From: Nonomuraea candida
Lineage (GTDB): Bacteria; Actinomycetota; Actinomycetes; Streptosporangiales; Streptosporangiaceae
Reading direction: 5' to 3'
Length of the DNA stretch: 44,161 bases
NCBI RefSeq assembly: GCF_000725485.1
Contig: NZ_JOAG01000068.1
Coordinates: 1 to 44,161 of the forward strand
In this document: one piece after another, positions 1 through 7,778 of the stretch
How the letters are laid out: each line of letters starts with the position of its first letter
How positions within the stretch are numbered: position 1 is the first letter of the stretch
Notes under the pieces: model-generated
Databases searched by the model: none
Told to the model about the DNA's origin: nothing
What the model saw: the letters and a program-made list of their open reading frames with translations, nothing else
Position numbers and translations under genes: made by a program

Positions 1-74
1 ACCCGGAAGTTAAGCTTCTCTGCGCCGATGGTACTGCACTCGGGAGGGTGTGGGAGAGTAGGTCACCGCCGGAC
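1..74 (+). rRNA. rrf: 5S ribosomal RNA, 3' part (cut by window start)
   Basis: The first ~74 bases match the 3' half of a bacterial 5S rRNA: the AAGCTTCTCTGCGCCGATGG region, then GGGAGAGTAGGTCACCGCCGG near the 3' end. The 5' part lies outside the window. A strong intrinsic terminator follows within 10 bases, as expected for the end of an rRNA operon. The exact 3' end (near base 74) is estimated. Confidence 0.93.
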
Positions 75-83
75 AATTTTTGG

Positions 84-114
84 AAAGGCCCCGACGCCGC
101 GCGTCGGGGCCTTT
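84..114 (+). terminator. intrinsic terminator of the rRNA operon
   Basis: A perfect 14-bp stem (84-97 pairs with 101-114; left arm AAAGGCCCCGACGC) closes a 3-nt loop. The right arm ends in CCTTT followed by CTGC. Its position directly after 5S rRNA makes it the rRNA operon terminator. Confidence 0.92.
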
Positions 115-343
115 CTGCATTTCCGGGGGGGGGGCTTTCGGCGTTTGGGTGCTGCCGTGCGGGGGTTTGTGGCGTGCGTGCGGGGGTGCTTTCTGCGTTT
201 CGGGTGAAGGTGTCGGGCGGCTTCATCGGTGTTCGGTGTTCACGTGTCGGGGATTCTTTTCGGTTTCTGGTGAGGTGCATAGGGCGCTTACCGGGCATGA
301 CGATGTTTCGGTGGCAGCCGTCAGGTGAGGCCGCCACTCTGGA
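115..343. other. G/T-rich intergenic stretch with a G10 tract
   Basis: No convincing gene is seen. The + strand is unusually G- and T-rich for this genome and starts with a run of ten G at 125-134. It must carry the promoter of the downstream STAND gene, but no clear -35/-10 pair could be picked out. Confidence 0.5.
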
Positions 344-3300
344 ATGGTGACGGCTCCCTCCTCACCAGGTTCGGCTTCCGGCCCGGCTCGGCGTAATCGC
401 CGGCGGTCGCGTGTTCTGGCTTGGACGCTCATGCCGGTTTCGCTCACATTGGTCGCGGCGGGAGCGGCTGACTATTTCTTCGATGTGCTGGGCATGCCCG
501 GCACGCTGCTCGTGATCCTGGACGAGCAGGACAGCCTGTTCAGCGTCGGGCTGGGGGTCATGGGGTTGCTGGTGACGGCCGTACTGGCGCTGGCCTGGCG
601 CCGCATCGAGGTGAAGACGCCGCAGGGGGAGCCTTCCGCGCTCACCCCGGGCGGTCTCGGCCCCACGCACGCCCCTGACGGGCCTGCTGCGTTCACCGGA
701 ACCGGCCCCGACCCGGCTCGCGACCCTGGGATCGCGGGCGGAGCCGGTGAGGGCGCCGGTCCGGGCACGTTGACCGGCGTAGGCGGGAGCCCGCTCTCGG
801 ATGGGGACACAGGCTCCGGTGGGAGCGCGGGCTCGGGGGCGGGGGGCGGTCCCGGCGGCGATCCACGGGGCGAGGCTCCACAGGGCGCGGCTCCGCAGGG
901 CGAGGCGCCACAGGGCGAGGCGCCGCGCGGCGGGGTTGGAGAGGGGCGTGGGGATGGTTCGGGTGGGAGTGAGGGAGCTGGGGGCGGCAGAGAGTCTGTG
1001 AGTGAAGGGGGTGGGGGTCGTAGGGAGGATGACAGCGAGAGGACGCCTGACGCTGCACGGGAAAGAGGGAGAAGAGGGCGGGCGCGGGGGGATGTGGAGC
1101 GTTCCATCGAGGTCGGTGGGGACAACACCGGGGTGGCGATGACGGGGGACAGCTCCACCGCCGTGACCGTCGGCCGGGTCGACGTCGCCGGCGACCTCCA
1201 TCTGCCGCCGCGTCCCCCCGTGTCCACCCGCCCCGTGCAGCTGCCGCCCCGGCCGCCCCGGCTGCTCGGCAGGGACGAGATGGTCGCCGAGTTGCGGGCA
1301 CGCCTCACCGGGGGAGGGCCGGGGCCGACCGTGGTCGTGCTGTACGGGATGGGCGGCGTGGGCAAGACCAGCCTGGCCCTGGAGTACGCCCACCGCCACC
1401 AGCAGGACTACCGGCTCGTCTGGCAGGTGCCCGCGGCGGACCCGGCGGTGTTGTCGGCCGGGTTCGCCCGGCTGGCGGCGTTGCTGGGATTACGGGAGAC
1501 GGTGGACGCGGCCGACCCGGTGGACCAGGTGCACGCGGCGCTCGCCGCCCGTACCGAGGCGTGGTTGCTGATCTTCGACAACGCGCCGGAGCCCGACGCG
1601 CTGCGTCCCTTTCTGCCGCCGGCGGGGCCGGGGCACGTGCTGATCACCAGCCGCTCCGGGAACTGGCCGCGCGAGCAGGGGCTGGAGCTGCCAGTGCTGG
1701 ACCCGGGGCCGGCGGTGGCGCTGGTGCTGGCGCGGTCGGGGCAGACGGACCGGGCGGCGGCCTCCGCCGTGGTGGCCGAGCTGGGCGCGCTGCCGCTGGC
1801 GCTGGAGCAGGCCGGGGCGTTCATGGCGGAGACCGGGCTGGCGCTGGCCGACTACCTCGACCTGCTGCACGACCGGCGGGCCGAGCTGCTCGCCCAGGGG
1901 CACGCGTGGGGATACGAGGAGCGGGTCACCACGACCTGGCGGCTGGCGTTCAAGCACGTGGAGCGCACCGATCCGCGGGCCATCGCGCTGCTGCGGGTGC
2001 TGGCCTGCTATTCGGACGAGGCGATCCCGTACCAGCTGCTGCTGTCGCAGCTCGGGTGGCGGACGCCGCGCGAGGTGCTGGGCGCGGACGTGCGGCGGTG
2101 GCGGGTGTACGGGCGGCTGCCGGGCTCGCCGGTGCGGCGGCTGCGCGACTTCCGTCCCTGGCTGGGGGCGCTGGCCGTGCTGCGGGAGCTGCCGGGCGAC
2201 CCGATCACGATCAACGCGGCCGTCCGCGCGCTGCGCGACCACAGCCTGATCGGCCAGCCGGTGCGGGGCACGGTCTCGGTGCACCGCCTCGTCCAGGCCG
2301 TCACCCTCGACCAGCTCGCGCCGCACGAGCAGCGGCACTGGCGTGACGCCGCCGCCGTGCTGCTGGAGTCGGCGCTGCCCGACGACCCGGCCGACGCGGC
2401 GGCCTGGCCCCGGTACGCCCAGCTGCTGCCGCACCTCCTCACCGCGCTCACCCCGATCGCGCCCGGCATGGACAAGACGGCGCAGTACCTGGGGGCGAGC
2501 GGCGACTACCGTACGGCGCGGTGGTTGTTCCAGGAGATCTGCGACGCGCTCACCGAGAAGCTGGGGGCAGAGCACCGGTCCACGCTCACGGCCCGGCACG
2601 AGCTGGCGCGGTGGACGGGCGAGCTGGGGGACGCGGCGTCGGCGCGGCGGCAGTACGCGAAGCTGCTGCCCATCCGGATGCGCCAGGCGGGCCCGGAGCA
2701 TCCGATCACCCTGACGATCATGCACGAGCTGGCCCGGTGGACCGGTGAGCTGGGGGACGCGGCGTCGGCGCGGGACCAGTACGCGGCGCTGCTGCCGGTG
2801 CGCGAGCGGGTGCAGGGGCCCGAGCACCCCAACACGCTGACGATCCGGCACGAGCTGGCGCGGTGGACGGGCGAGCTGGGCGACGCGGCCGCCGCCAGGG
2901 ACATGTACGCCGCACTGGTGCCCATCAGGGAGCGCGTGCAGGGCCCGGAGCATCCGGACACCCTGACCGCGCGGGCGAACCTGGCCCAGTGGACGGGTGA
3001 GGCCGGCAACGCCACCTCGGCCCGCGAGCAGTACGCGGCCCTGCTGCCCGTACGGGAGCGCATGCTCGGCCCGGAGCACCCCGTCACCCTGACCGTACGG
3101 GCGAACCTGGCCCAGTGGACCGGTGAGGCGGGCGACCCGGCGGCGGCCCGCGACCAGTACGCGGCGCTGCTGCCGATCTGCGAGCGGGTGCTCGGCCCGG
3201 AGCATCCCGACACGCTGACCGTCCGCCACAGCCTCGCGCAGTGGACGGGGAAGGCCGGCGACGCGGTGGCCGCCCGCGACCAGTACGCGGCGCTGCTGCC

Positions 3301-4519
3301 GATCCGCAGGCGCGTGTCCGGCCCCGAGCATCCCGACACCCTCATCACCCAGGCGAACCTGGCCCAGTGGACCGGCCAGGCGGGCGACCCGGTGGCGGCG
3401 CGCGACCAGTACGCGGCGCTGCTGCCGATCCGGGAGCGCGTGCAGGGCCCCGAGCACCCCTCCACGCTGATCAACCGGCACGAGCTGGCGCGCTGGACGG
3501 GCGAGCTGGGCGACGCGGCGGCGGCCAGGGACCAGTACGCGGCGCTGCTCGCCGTCCGCGAGCGGGTGTCCGGCCCCGACCACCCCGACACGCTGACGAT
3601 CCGGCACGAGCTGGCCCGCTGGGCCGGCGAGCTGGGGGACGCGGCGTCGGCGCGGGACCAGTACGCGGCGCTGCTGCCGATCCGGGAGCGCGTGCAGGGC
3701 CGTGACCATCCCGACACGCTGACCGCCCGCGCCAACCTCGCCCAGTGGACCGGGCAGGCGGGGGACCCGGCGGCGGCCCGCGACCACTACGCGGCGCTGC
3801 TGCCCGTCCGCGAGCGGGTGCTCGGCCCCGGCCATCCCGCGTCCCTGACCACCCGCCACGAGCTGGCGCGCTGGACGGGCGAGACGGGGGACGCCGCCTC
3901 GGCCCGCGACCAGTACGCCGAGCTGCTCGCCCGCCGGGAGCACCTCTCGGGCCCCGAGCATCCCGACACGCTGACCACCCGGCACAACCTGGCCTACTGG
4001 ACCGGCCGGGCGGGGGACCCGGAGTCGGCCAGGGAGCAGTTCGAGGCGCTGCTGCCCGTCAGGGGCCGGGTTCTCGGTCCCGAGCATCCGGACACCCTGA
4101 TCACCTGGCACAACCTCGCGTACTGGAGCGGCCGGGCCGGCGACGCGGCGGCGGCGCACGACCAGTACGCGGCCCTGTTGGAGGTGCGCGAGCGGGTGCT
4201 CGGGCCCGAGCACCCCGACACGCTGACGATCCGGCACGAGCTGGCCCGCTGGATCGGTGAGCTGGGCGACCCGGCGGCGGCCAGGGACGCCTACGCCGCC
4301 CTGCTGCCCCTGCGCGAGCGCACCTCCGGCCCCGAGCACCCCGACACGCTGACCGCCCGCGCGAACCTGGCCTACTGGACCGGGCGGGCGGGGGACCCGG
4401 CGGCGGCCCGCGACCTGTGCGCGGCGCTGCTGCCCGTCCGCGAGCGGGTGCTCGGCCCCGGCCATCCGGCGACCCGCACCACGAGGGAGCAGCTCGACCA
4501 CTGGGCCCGCCGGGCCTGA
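344..4519 (+). CDS. membrane-anchored NB-ARC/STAND ATPase with a long TPR array
   Basis: This is a 1391-residue multidomain signal-transduction ATPase. Two hydrophobic segments (about residues 25-47 and 66-85) suggest membrane anchoring. Residues ~95-245 are Gly/Ser/Glu-rich and disordered. A GDNTGVAMTGDSSTAVT-type segment (about 255-275) precedes the NB-ARC domain. Walker A is GMGGVGKTS near 335-343, Walker B LLIFDN near 408-413, a sensor-like VLITSRSGNW follows, and a GLPLA-type motif (ALPLALEQAG) lies near 481-490. From about residue 755 to the C terminus there are 15 near-identical 42-residue TPR units, each with a WTG core and a GPEHPDTL turn. This architecture (nucleotide switch plus repeat sensor) is known in bacterial STAND regulators and immune proteins; the ligand cannot be read from sequence. 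It is related to the TPR proteins of actinomycete FxSxx-COOH loci, but no such partner is adjacent. The start could be ATG 344 or GTG 347. Confidence 0.9.
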   Translation: MVTAPSSPGSASGPARRNRRRSRVLAWTLMPVSLTLVAAGAADYFFDVLGMPGTLLVILDEQDSLFSVGLGVMGLLVTAVLALAWRRIEVKTPQGEPSALTPGGLGPTHAPDGPAAFTGTGPDPARDPGIAGGAGEGAGPGTLTGVGGSPLSDGDTGSGGSAGSGAGGGPGGDPRGEAPQGAAPQGEAPQGEAPRGGVGEGRGDGSGGSEGAGGGRESVSEGGGGRREDDSERTPDAARERGRRGRARGDVERSIEVGGDNTGVAMTGDSSTAVTVGRVDVAGDLHLPPRPPVSTRPVQLPPRPPRLLGRDEMVAELRARLTGGGPGPTVVVLYGMGGVGKTSLALEYAHRHQQDYRLVWQVPAADPAVLSAGFARLAALLGLRETVDAADPVDQVHAALAARTEAWLLIFDNAPEPDALRPFLPPAGPGHVLITSRSGNWPREQGLELPVLDPGPAVALVLARSGQTDRAAASAVVAELGALPLALEQAGAFMAETGLALADYLDLLHDRRAELLAQGHAWGYEERVTTTWRLAFKHVERTDPRAIALLRVLACYSDEAIPYQLLLSQLGWRTPREVLGADVRRWRVYGRLPGSPVRRLRDFRPWLGALAVLRELPGDPITINAAVRALRDHSLIGQPVRGTVSVHRLVQAVTLDQLAPHEQRHWRDAAAVLLESALPDDPADAAAWPRYAQLLPHLLTALTPIAPGMDKTAQYLGASGDYRTARWLFQEICDALTEKLGAEHRSTLTARHELARWTGELGDAASARRQYAKLLPIRMRQAGPEHPITLTIMHELARWTGELGDAASARDQYAALLPVRERVQGPEHPNTLTIRHELARWTGELGDAAAARDMYAALVPIRERVQGPEHPDTLTARANLAQWTGEAGNATSAREQYAALLPVRERMLGPEHPVTLTVRANLAQWTGEAGDPAAARDQYAALLPICERVLGPEHPDTLTVRHSLAQWTGKAGDAVAARDQYAALLPIRRRVSGPEHPDTLITQANLAQWTGQAGDPVAARDQYAALLPIRERVQGPEHPSTLINRHELARWTGELGDAAAARDQYAALLAVRERVSGPDHPDTLTIRHELARWAGELGDAASARDQYAALLPIRERVQGRDHPDTLTARANLAQWTGQAGDPAAARDHYAALLPVRERVLGPGHPASLTTRHELARWTGETGDAASARDQYAELLARREHLSGPEHPDTLTTRHNLAYWTGRAGDPESAREQFEALLPVRGRVLGPEHPDTLITWHNLAYWSGRAGDAAAAHDQYAALLEVRERVLGPEHPDTLTIRHELARWIGELGDPAAARDAYAALLPLRERTSGPEHPDTLTARANLAYWTGRAGDPAAARDLCAALLPVRERVLGPGHPATRTTREQLDHWARRA
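869..928 (+). repeat. four 15-bp in-frame repeats (GEAPQ units)
   Basis: Inside the STAND gene, 869-883, 884-898, 899-913 and 914-928 encode GEAPQ, GAAPQ, GEAPQ and GEAPR. They lie in the disordered linker between the membrane segments and the ATPase. Length change would keep the frame. Confidence 0.85.
2608..4497 (+). repeat. 15 x 126-bp tandem repeat encoding TPR units
   Basis: The period is 126 bp (42 codons). Each unit encodes a variant of ARWTGELGDAASARDQYAAL, then LPVRERVQGPEHPDTLTIRHEL. Units alternate between HELARW, ANLAQW and HNLAYW types, suggesting past block duplications. A divergent unit (YLGASGDYRTARWLF) precedes the array and a truncated cap (LDHWARRA) ends it. Confidence 0.9.
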
Positions 4520-4561
4520 CCCGGGACCGCCGCGCCCGCGCCGGCGCCGGTCCGATGAGAA

Positions 4562-4646
4562 AGGGACCCGCGCATGGTGGCACGGGTCCCTGTAAGAGGC
4601 GAGGAGTCCCAGGGGGCCCGCGGACGGCGGTGCGGGGCCCCCTGGG
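4562..4646. terminator. two hairpins between convergent genes
   Basis: The first hairpin pairs AGGGACCCG (4562-4570) with CGGGTCCCT (4583-4591). The second pairs CCCAGGGGGCCC (4608-4619) with GGGCCCCCTGGG (4635-4646). Both lie between the ends of the STAND gene (+) and the glycosidase gene (-). Neither has a U-tract, as is common for actinomycete terminators. Confidence 0.65.
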
Positions 4647-4652
4647 GGTGGA

Positions 4653-6122
4653 TCACTGGGGCAGGACGAGGAGGGCGTCGCCGACCGCGCGTTCGGCGCC
4701 GTCGGACGGGCGGTTGACCAGCTTGCCGCCGACCACCATCGCCGTCGAGCCGCCACCGTCCAGGTTGATCGCCTGGGTGGCGCCCAGCCAGCGCATGAAC
4801 TGGGCCGCCTCCACGAAGTTCGCCCCGACCGTGACGCCGGGCTGCCGCCCGTCGATGGTGGCCAGGATCAGGCTGCCGTTCTTGGTGGTGCCGAGGAGGG
4901 TGCGCGGGTGGCGGCGCAGGATCATGTTGATCGAGTCGTGCCCGTCGCGCTTGGCGGTGATCTTCACCTTGCCGTTGCGGACGAGGCCGACGCCGCCGGC
5001 GACCACGTTCAGGTCGGGGGTCAGCTTGACGGCCCGCTTGGTGCGCAGGTCCACGATCTTGGTGTCGATCCGGACGGTCCAGTCCTGCCAGGCGTGCTCG
5101 TTGAGCCAGTCGGCGGCCACGCCGTTGCCGTGCAGCACCCGCGTCCCGGCGGCCACGGCGCCGCCCGAGGCGCGCAGCTCCACGACCTTGCCGTTGGCGT
5201 CGAGGACGGCGTCGGTGCCGCCGGTGGGGGTCTTGGCGCCGTACTCCTCGGTGTAGAGGAGCAGCTCGTCGGCGACGGCGGCGCGGTTGATGCCGTTGAC
5301 CTCGGCCCGCTCGCCGTCCTGCGAGATCGCGGTGACGTCGGTCTTCAGTTCGGTGATCTTGGCGGTACGGCCCTTGAGCACCACGGCCGAGCGGCCGGGC
5401 ACGGCCTCGCTGAGCAGCTTGCCGCCGACCACGGACGCGCCGAGGGGCTCGCCGCGCAGCTCCTTCGCGGTGTGGATGTTGAAGAAGCCGCCGTTGACGC
5501 CGACCAGGGCCTTGCGGGCCTTGGCCATCGAGGAGACGGTCTCCCGCTTGGCGACGCTGGCGCCGAGCGAGGCGGCGTACGAGCCGCGGAACGTCCTGGC
5601 GTCGATCATGGCGACCTTGACGTTCCAGGGGCCGGTGGTCTTGAGCCCGTCGTCGCCGAGGTAGTCGACCTTGACCTTCAGCCCGGCTTCCTTGAGCGTC
5701 TCGGCGGTCTCCTCGGCCTTCTTCTTGTCCTTCAGGGGCCACAGGCCGACGCGGACCATGTAGACGGTCTGGGAGGGGGCGTCGGCCACGCTGGGCCGGA
5801 TCACCTTCTGCAGGCTGGCGGTCTCCCCGGCGGCCTCCACCTCCGCGGCCTTGGTCTCGGCCGTCGGCAGCGTGCCGTAGTCGCGGCCGCTGGGCATCAG
5901 GACGGTCACCGTGTAGCCGTCGGTCGACGTGCCCGCCTTCACGTCGTACAGGTCGATGCCCTGTGCGACCGTCGTCGTCGTCTTGGCCGGCACGGGCCGT
6001 GCGCCCAGCGGGAACCTGGCCGACGGGAACCCCACCGACCGCTGCTCCGCTGTCGCGGGCAGCGCGGTGAGGGTGAGCGCCGCGGCCATGGCCAGGCCGC
6101 CGGCGAGGGTGCGTCGAGACAT
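4653..6122 (-). CDS. secreted phosphodiester glycosidase family protein (NAGPA-like)
   Basis: 489 residues. It starts with a Sec/Tat-type signal peptide (MSRRTLAGGLAMAAALTLTA, then LPATAEQ). Residues ~105-165 hold a SPOR-like segment (YMVRVGLWPLKDKKKAEETA). The C-terminal half carries NAGPA-family hallmarks: ALVGVNGGFFN, SLILATIDGRQPG, a GATQAINLDGGGSTAM motif and a terminal AVGDALLVLP. NAGPA proteins hydrolyse the phosphodiester link between N-acetylglucosamine and phosphate; in bacteria a cell-wall or exopolysaccharide substrate is likely but unproven. The start is supported by GGAGAG 7-8 nt upstream of the ATG. It stands alone, divergent from trpS and convergent with the STAND gene. Confidence 0.9.
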   Translation of the reverse strand: MSRRTLAGGLAMAAALTLTALPATAEQRSVGFPSARFPLGARPVPAKTTTTVAQGIDLYDVKAGTSTDGYTVTVLMPSGRDYGTLPTAETKAAEVEAAGETASLQKVIRPSVADAPSQTVYMVRVGLWPLKDKKKAEETAETLKEAGLKVKVDYLGDDGLKTTGPWNVKVAMIDARTFRGSYAASLGASVAKRETVSSMAKARKALVGVNGGFFNIHTAKELRGEPLGASVVGGKLLSEAVPGRSAVVLKGRTAKITELKTDVTAISQDGERAEVNGINRAAVADELLLYTEEYGAKTPTGGTDAVLDANGKVVELRASGGAVAAGTRVLHGNGVAADWLNEHAWQDWTVRIDTKIVDLRTKRAVKLTPDLNVVAGGVGLVRNGKVKITAKRDGHDSINMILRRHPRTLLGTTKNGSLILATIDGRQPGVTVGANFVEAAQFMRWLGATQAINLDGGGSTAMVVGGKLVNRPSDGAERAVGDALLVLPQ

Positions 6123-6236
6123 GAACTCTCCAGAGGGCGGAAAAGGGACCGCACCATAGTGGCGAGATCATGGTCGCCGGGGCAGGCGAACGCGCCGAAG
6201 GAGCAAAGAGGTTACGAGATTGACACAACGGACCGG

Positions 6237-6242
6237 TACAGT
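6237..6242 (+). promoter_or_regulatory. -10 element for a leaderless trpS leader transcript
   Basis: TACAGT fits TANNNT and ends six bases before the A of the leader-peptide ATG (6249). A transcript starting there would be leaderless. A TTGACA at 6220-6225 is only 11 nt away, too close to pair with this -10 as a normal -35. Confidence 0.55.
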
Positions 6243-6248
6243 GGGTGT

Positions 6249-6293
6249 ATGACTCGCTTCCGCATGTGGTGGCGGCCGCTCGACGGCCGCTAG
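6249..6293 (+). CDS. trpS leader peptide with tandem Trp codons
   Basis: A 14-residue ORF encoding MTRFRMWWRPLDGR. Two adjacent TGG codons at positions 7-8 lie directly before a GC hairpin, as in ribosome-stalling leader peptides of trp attenuators. No Shine-Dalgarno is present, and a TANNNT -10 six bases upstream suggests leaderless translation. Ribosome stalling here when charged Trp-tRNA is scarce would decide the folding of 6272-6375 and so expression of trpS. Leader-peptide control of an auxiliary tryptophanyl-tRNA synthetase is established in Streptomyces coelicolor; this locus has the same organisation. Confidence 0.85.
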   Translation: MTRFRMWWRPLDGR

Positions 6294-6375
6294 TTCCACG
6301 TGCATGGGCCGTCCCGGTGACGGCCCTGCCAAGCGGTGCTCCTCTCCCGGGACGGCATGATCCCTTCAGGAGAGG
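6272..6375 (+). promoter_or_regulatory. trpS attenuator: alternative hairpins and an SD-masking stem
   Basis: Segments that can pair: 1 = GCGGCCG (6272-6278) with 2 = CGGCCGC (6284-6290); 2' = GACGGCC (6282-6288) with 3 = GGCCGTC (6307-6313); 3 with 4, either GGGCCGTC/GACGGCCC (6306-6313/6319-6326) or the stronger GCCGTCCCGG/CCGGGACGGC (6308-6317/6347-6356). In addition CCTCTCC (6341-6347) is complementary to the trpS Shine-Dalgarno GGAGAGG (6369-6375), with an inner GGGA/TCCC helix. The 1:2, 2:3, 3:4 logic is that of classical attenuators. There is no U-tract, so termination or SD masking are both possible outputs. Confidence 0.75.
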
Positions 6376-6379
6376 AAAG

Positions 6380-7342
6380 ATGAACGACGTGGTCCTGACG
6401 GGCGACCGCCCGACCGGTCCGCTGCACCTGGGTCACTACTTCGGCTCGCTGGCCAACCGGGTGGAGCTGCAGGGCCGTCTTCCGCTGTACGTCCTGGTCG
6501 CCGACTACCAGGTGATCACCGATCGCGACGTGCCGGGCGAGATCCGGCGGCACACCACCGGGCTGGTGCTCGACCAGCTCGCGACCGGCATCGACCCGGC
6601 CAGAGCGACGATCTTCCAGCACAGCGCGATCCCCGAGCTCAACCAGCTCCTGCTGCCCTTCCTGAGCCTGGTGTCGGTGGCCGAGCTGGGGCGCAACCCG
6701 ACGGTCAAGGACGAGATCGCGCACAGCTCGCAGCGGGCGGTGAGCGGGCTGATGTTCACGTACCCGGTGCACCAGGCGGCCGACATCCTGTTCTGCAAGG
6801 GCACGCTGGTGCCCGTCGGCAAGGACCAGCTTCCGCACCTGGAGGTGGCGCGGCTGGTCGCGCGCCGCTTCAACGAGCGCTACGGGCCGGTGTTCCCGCT
6901 GCCCGAGGCCATGATGGGGGCGCAGCCGCTGCTCAAGGGGCTCGACGGCGGCAAGATGAGCAAGAGCCGCGGCAACGCGATCGCGCTCTCGGCCACCGAG
7001 GACGAGACCGCCGCGCTCATCCGCAAGGCCCGCACCGACTCCGAGCGGCTGATCACCTTCGACGAGGAGCGCCGGCCCGAGGTGGCCAACCTGCTCACGC
7101 TGGGCGGGTTGTGCCTGGGCCGGACGCCGCGCGAGCTGGCGGAGGAGATCGGCGACGGCGGCGCCGCCACGCTCAAGCGGGTGGTGACGGAGGCGGTCAA
7201 CGAGTTCCTGCGGCCGATCAGGAAGCGCAGGGCCGAGCTGTCGGAGGCGGACGCGCGGCGGGTCCTGGCCGAGGGGAACGAGCGGGCCCGCGAGCGCGCG
7301 GCCCGCACCCTGGAGGAGGTGCGGTCCGCCATGGGCTTCTGA
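6380..7342 (+). CDS. trpS: tryptophanyl-tRNA synthetase
   Basis: 320 residues, typical for a bacterial TrpRS, a cytoplasmic class I enzyme that charges tRNA-Trp. The N-terminal MNDVVLTGDRPTGPLHLGHY holds the HIGH-type motif (HLGH), and GGKMSKSRGN near residues 190-199 is the KMSKS loop. The start at 6380 is chosen because AGGAGAGG lies 4-11 nt upstream and because the Trp leader peptide and hairpins precede it; longer upstream extensions would run through the attenuator. The attenuator suggests this is an inducible, possibly auxiliary TrpRS. In S. coelicolor such a second enzyme gives resistance to indolmycin-type TrpRS inhibitors. Whether the genome has another trpS cannot be seen here. Confidence 0.96.
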   Translation: MNDVVLTGDRPTGPLHLGHYFGSLANRVELQGRLPLYVLVADYQVITDRDVPGEIRRHTTGLVLDQLATGIDPARATIFQHSAIPELNQLLLPFLSLVSVAELGRNPTVKDEIAHSSQRAVSGLMFTYPVHQAADILFCKGTLVPVGKDQLPHLEVARLVARRFNERYGPVFPLPEAMMGAQPLLKGLDGGKMSKSRGNAIALSATEDETAALIRKARTDSERLITFDEERRPEVANLLTLGGLCLGRTPRELAEEIGDGGAATLKRVVTEAVNEFLRPIRKRRAELSEADARRVLAEGNERARERAARTLEEVRSAMGF

Positions 7343-7373
7343 CAGTGACCCCGGCGCTCGCGGCCCGGGTGGG

Positions 7374-7769
7374 CTACGTCGTGGGGGTGCGGGTCTGGTA
7401 GACCTTGCGGAGCGTCTCGTGCACGATCCAGGTCGTCCTGGCGCCCTCGGCCAGCAGGCACACGTCGCCGGGGCCCACCTCGATCGTGGTGCCGCCCTCG
7501 ACGGCGATCGTGGCCCGGCCCGACAGCACGACGAAGATCTCGTCGCTCTCCACGTCGGTCACCACGCCGGGGGTGATCTCCCAGATGCCCCGCCCCCCGC
7601 CGAGCTCCAGGGACGATGTGGCGGGGTCGCCGGCGACGATCTGCTCGGGGGCGAGCGCGTCGGGGGTCAGCCGGACGTCGTGGACGGGCACGGCGAAGGC
7701 TCCCGCGGTGGCGAGCATGCGGCCGAGGTCGGCCACGTCGGGCATCAGCACATCAGACATATCGCCCAT
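7374..7769 (-). CDS. small cupin-domain protein (DUF861-like)
   Basis: 131 residues forming one small cupin barrel. GIWEITPGVVTDVESDEIFVVLSGRATI and VEVGPGD-type segments (IEVGPGDVCLL) correspond to the two cupin motifs, resembling the DUF861/(S)-ureidoglycine aminohydrolase-like group. It has no signal peptide. The gene lies 9 bp after the PucR gene on the same strand and is probably co-transcribed, which suggests a role in nitrogen-compound catabolism. The start could be ATG 7769 or ATG 7760 (MSDVLMPDV); neither has a decisive ribosome-binding site. The exact reaction is not known. Confidence 0.85.
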   Translation of the reverse strand: MGDMSDVLMPDVADLGRMLATAGAFAVPVHDVRLTPDALAPEQIVAGDPATSSLELGGGRGIWEITPGVVTDVESDEIFVVLSGRATIAVEGGTTIEVGPGDVCLLAEGARTTWIVHETLRKVYQTRTPTT

Positions 7770-7778
7770 TCCAGCACA

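Noticed and set aside
2608..4497. CRISPR-like array
   Set aside because: The 126-bp units have no unique spacers and encode in-frame TPR motifs; it is a protein repeat.
1490..4756. Very long open frame on the minus strand opposite the STAND gene
   Set aside because: It is a compositional shadow of the high-GC TPR repeats: the translation is Arg/Gly/Val-rich and repetitive, has no domain motif and no ribosome-binding site.
6220..6225. TTGACA as the -35 of the trpS leader promoter
   Set aside because: Only 11 bp separate it from TACAGT, and the alternative -10 at 17-19 bp would place transcription start after the leader ATG.
4908..6293. Long + strand frame opposite the phosphodiester glycosidase, ending in the trp leader
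   Set aside because: Only its last 14 codons (the leader peptide) are supported; the rest is antisense to a clear NAGPA-type gene.
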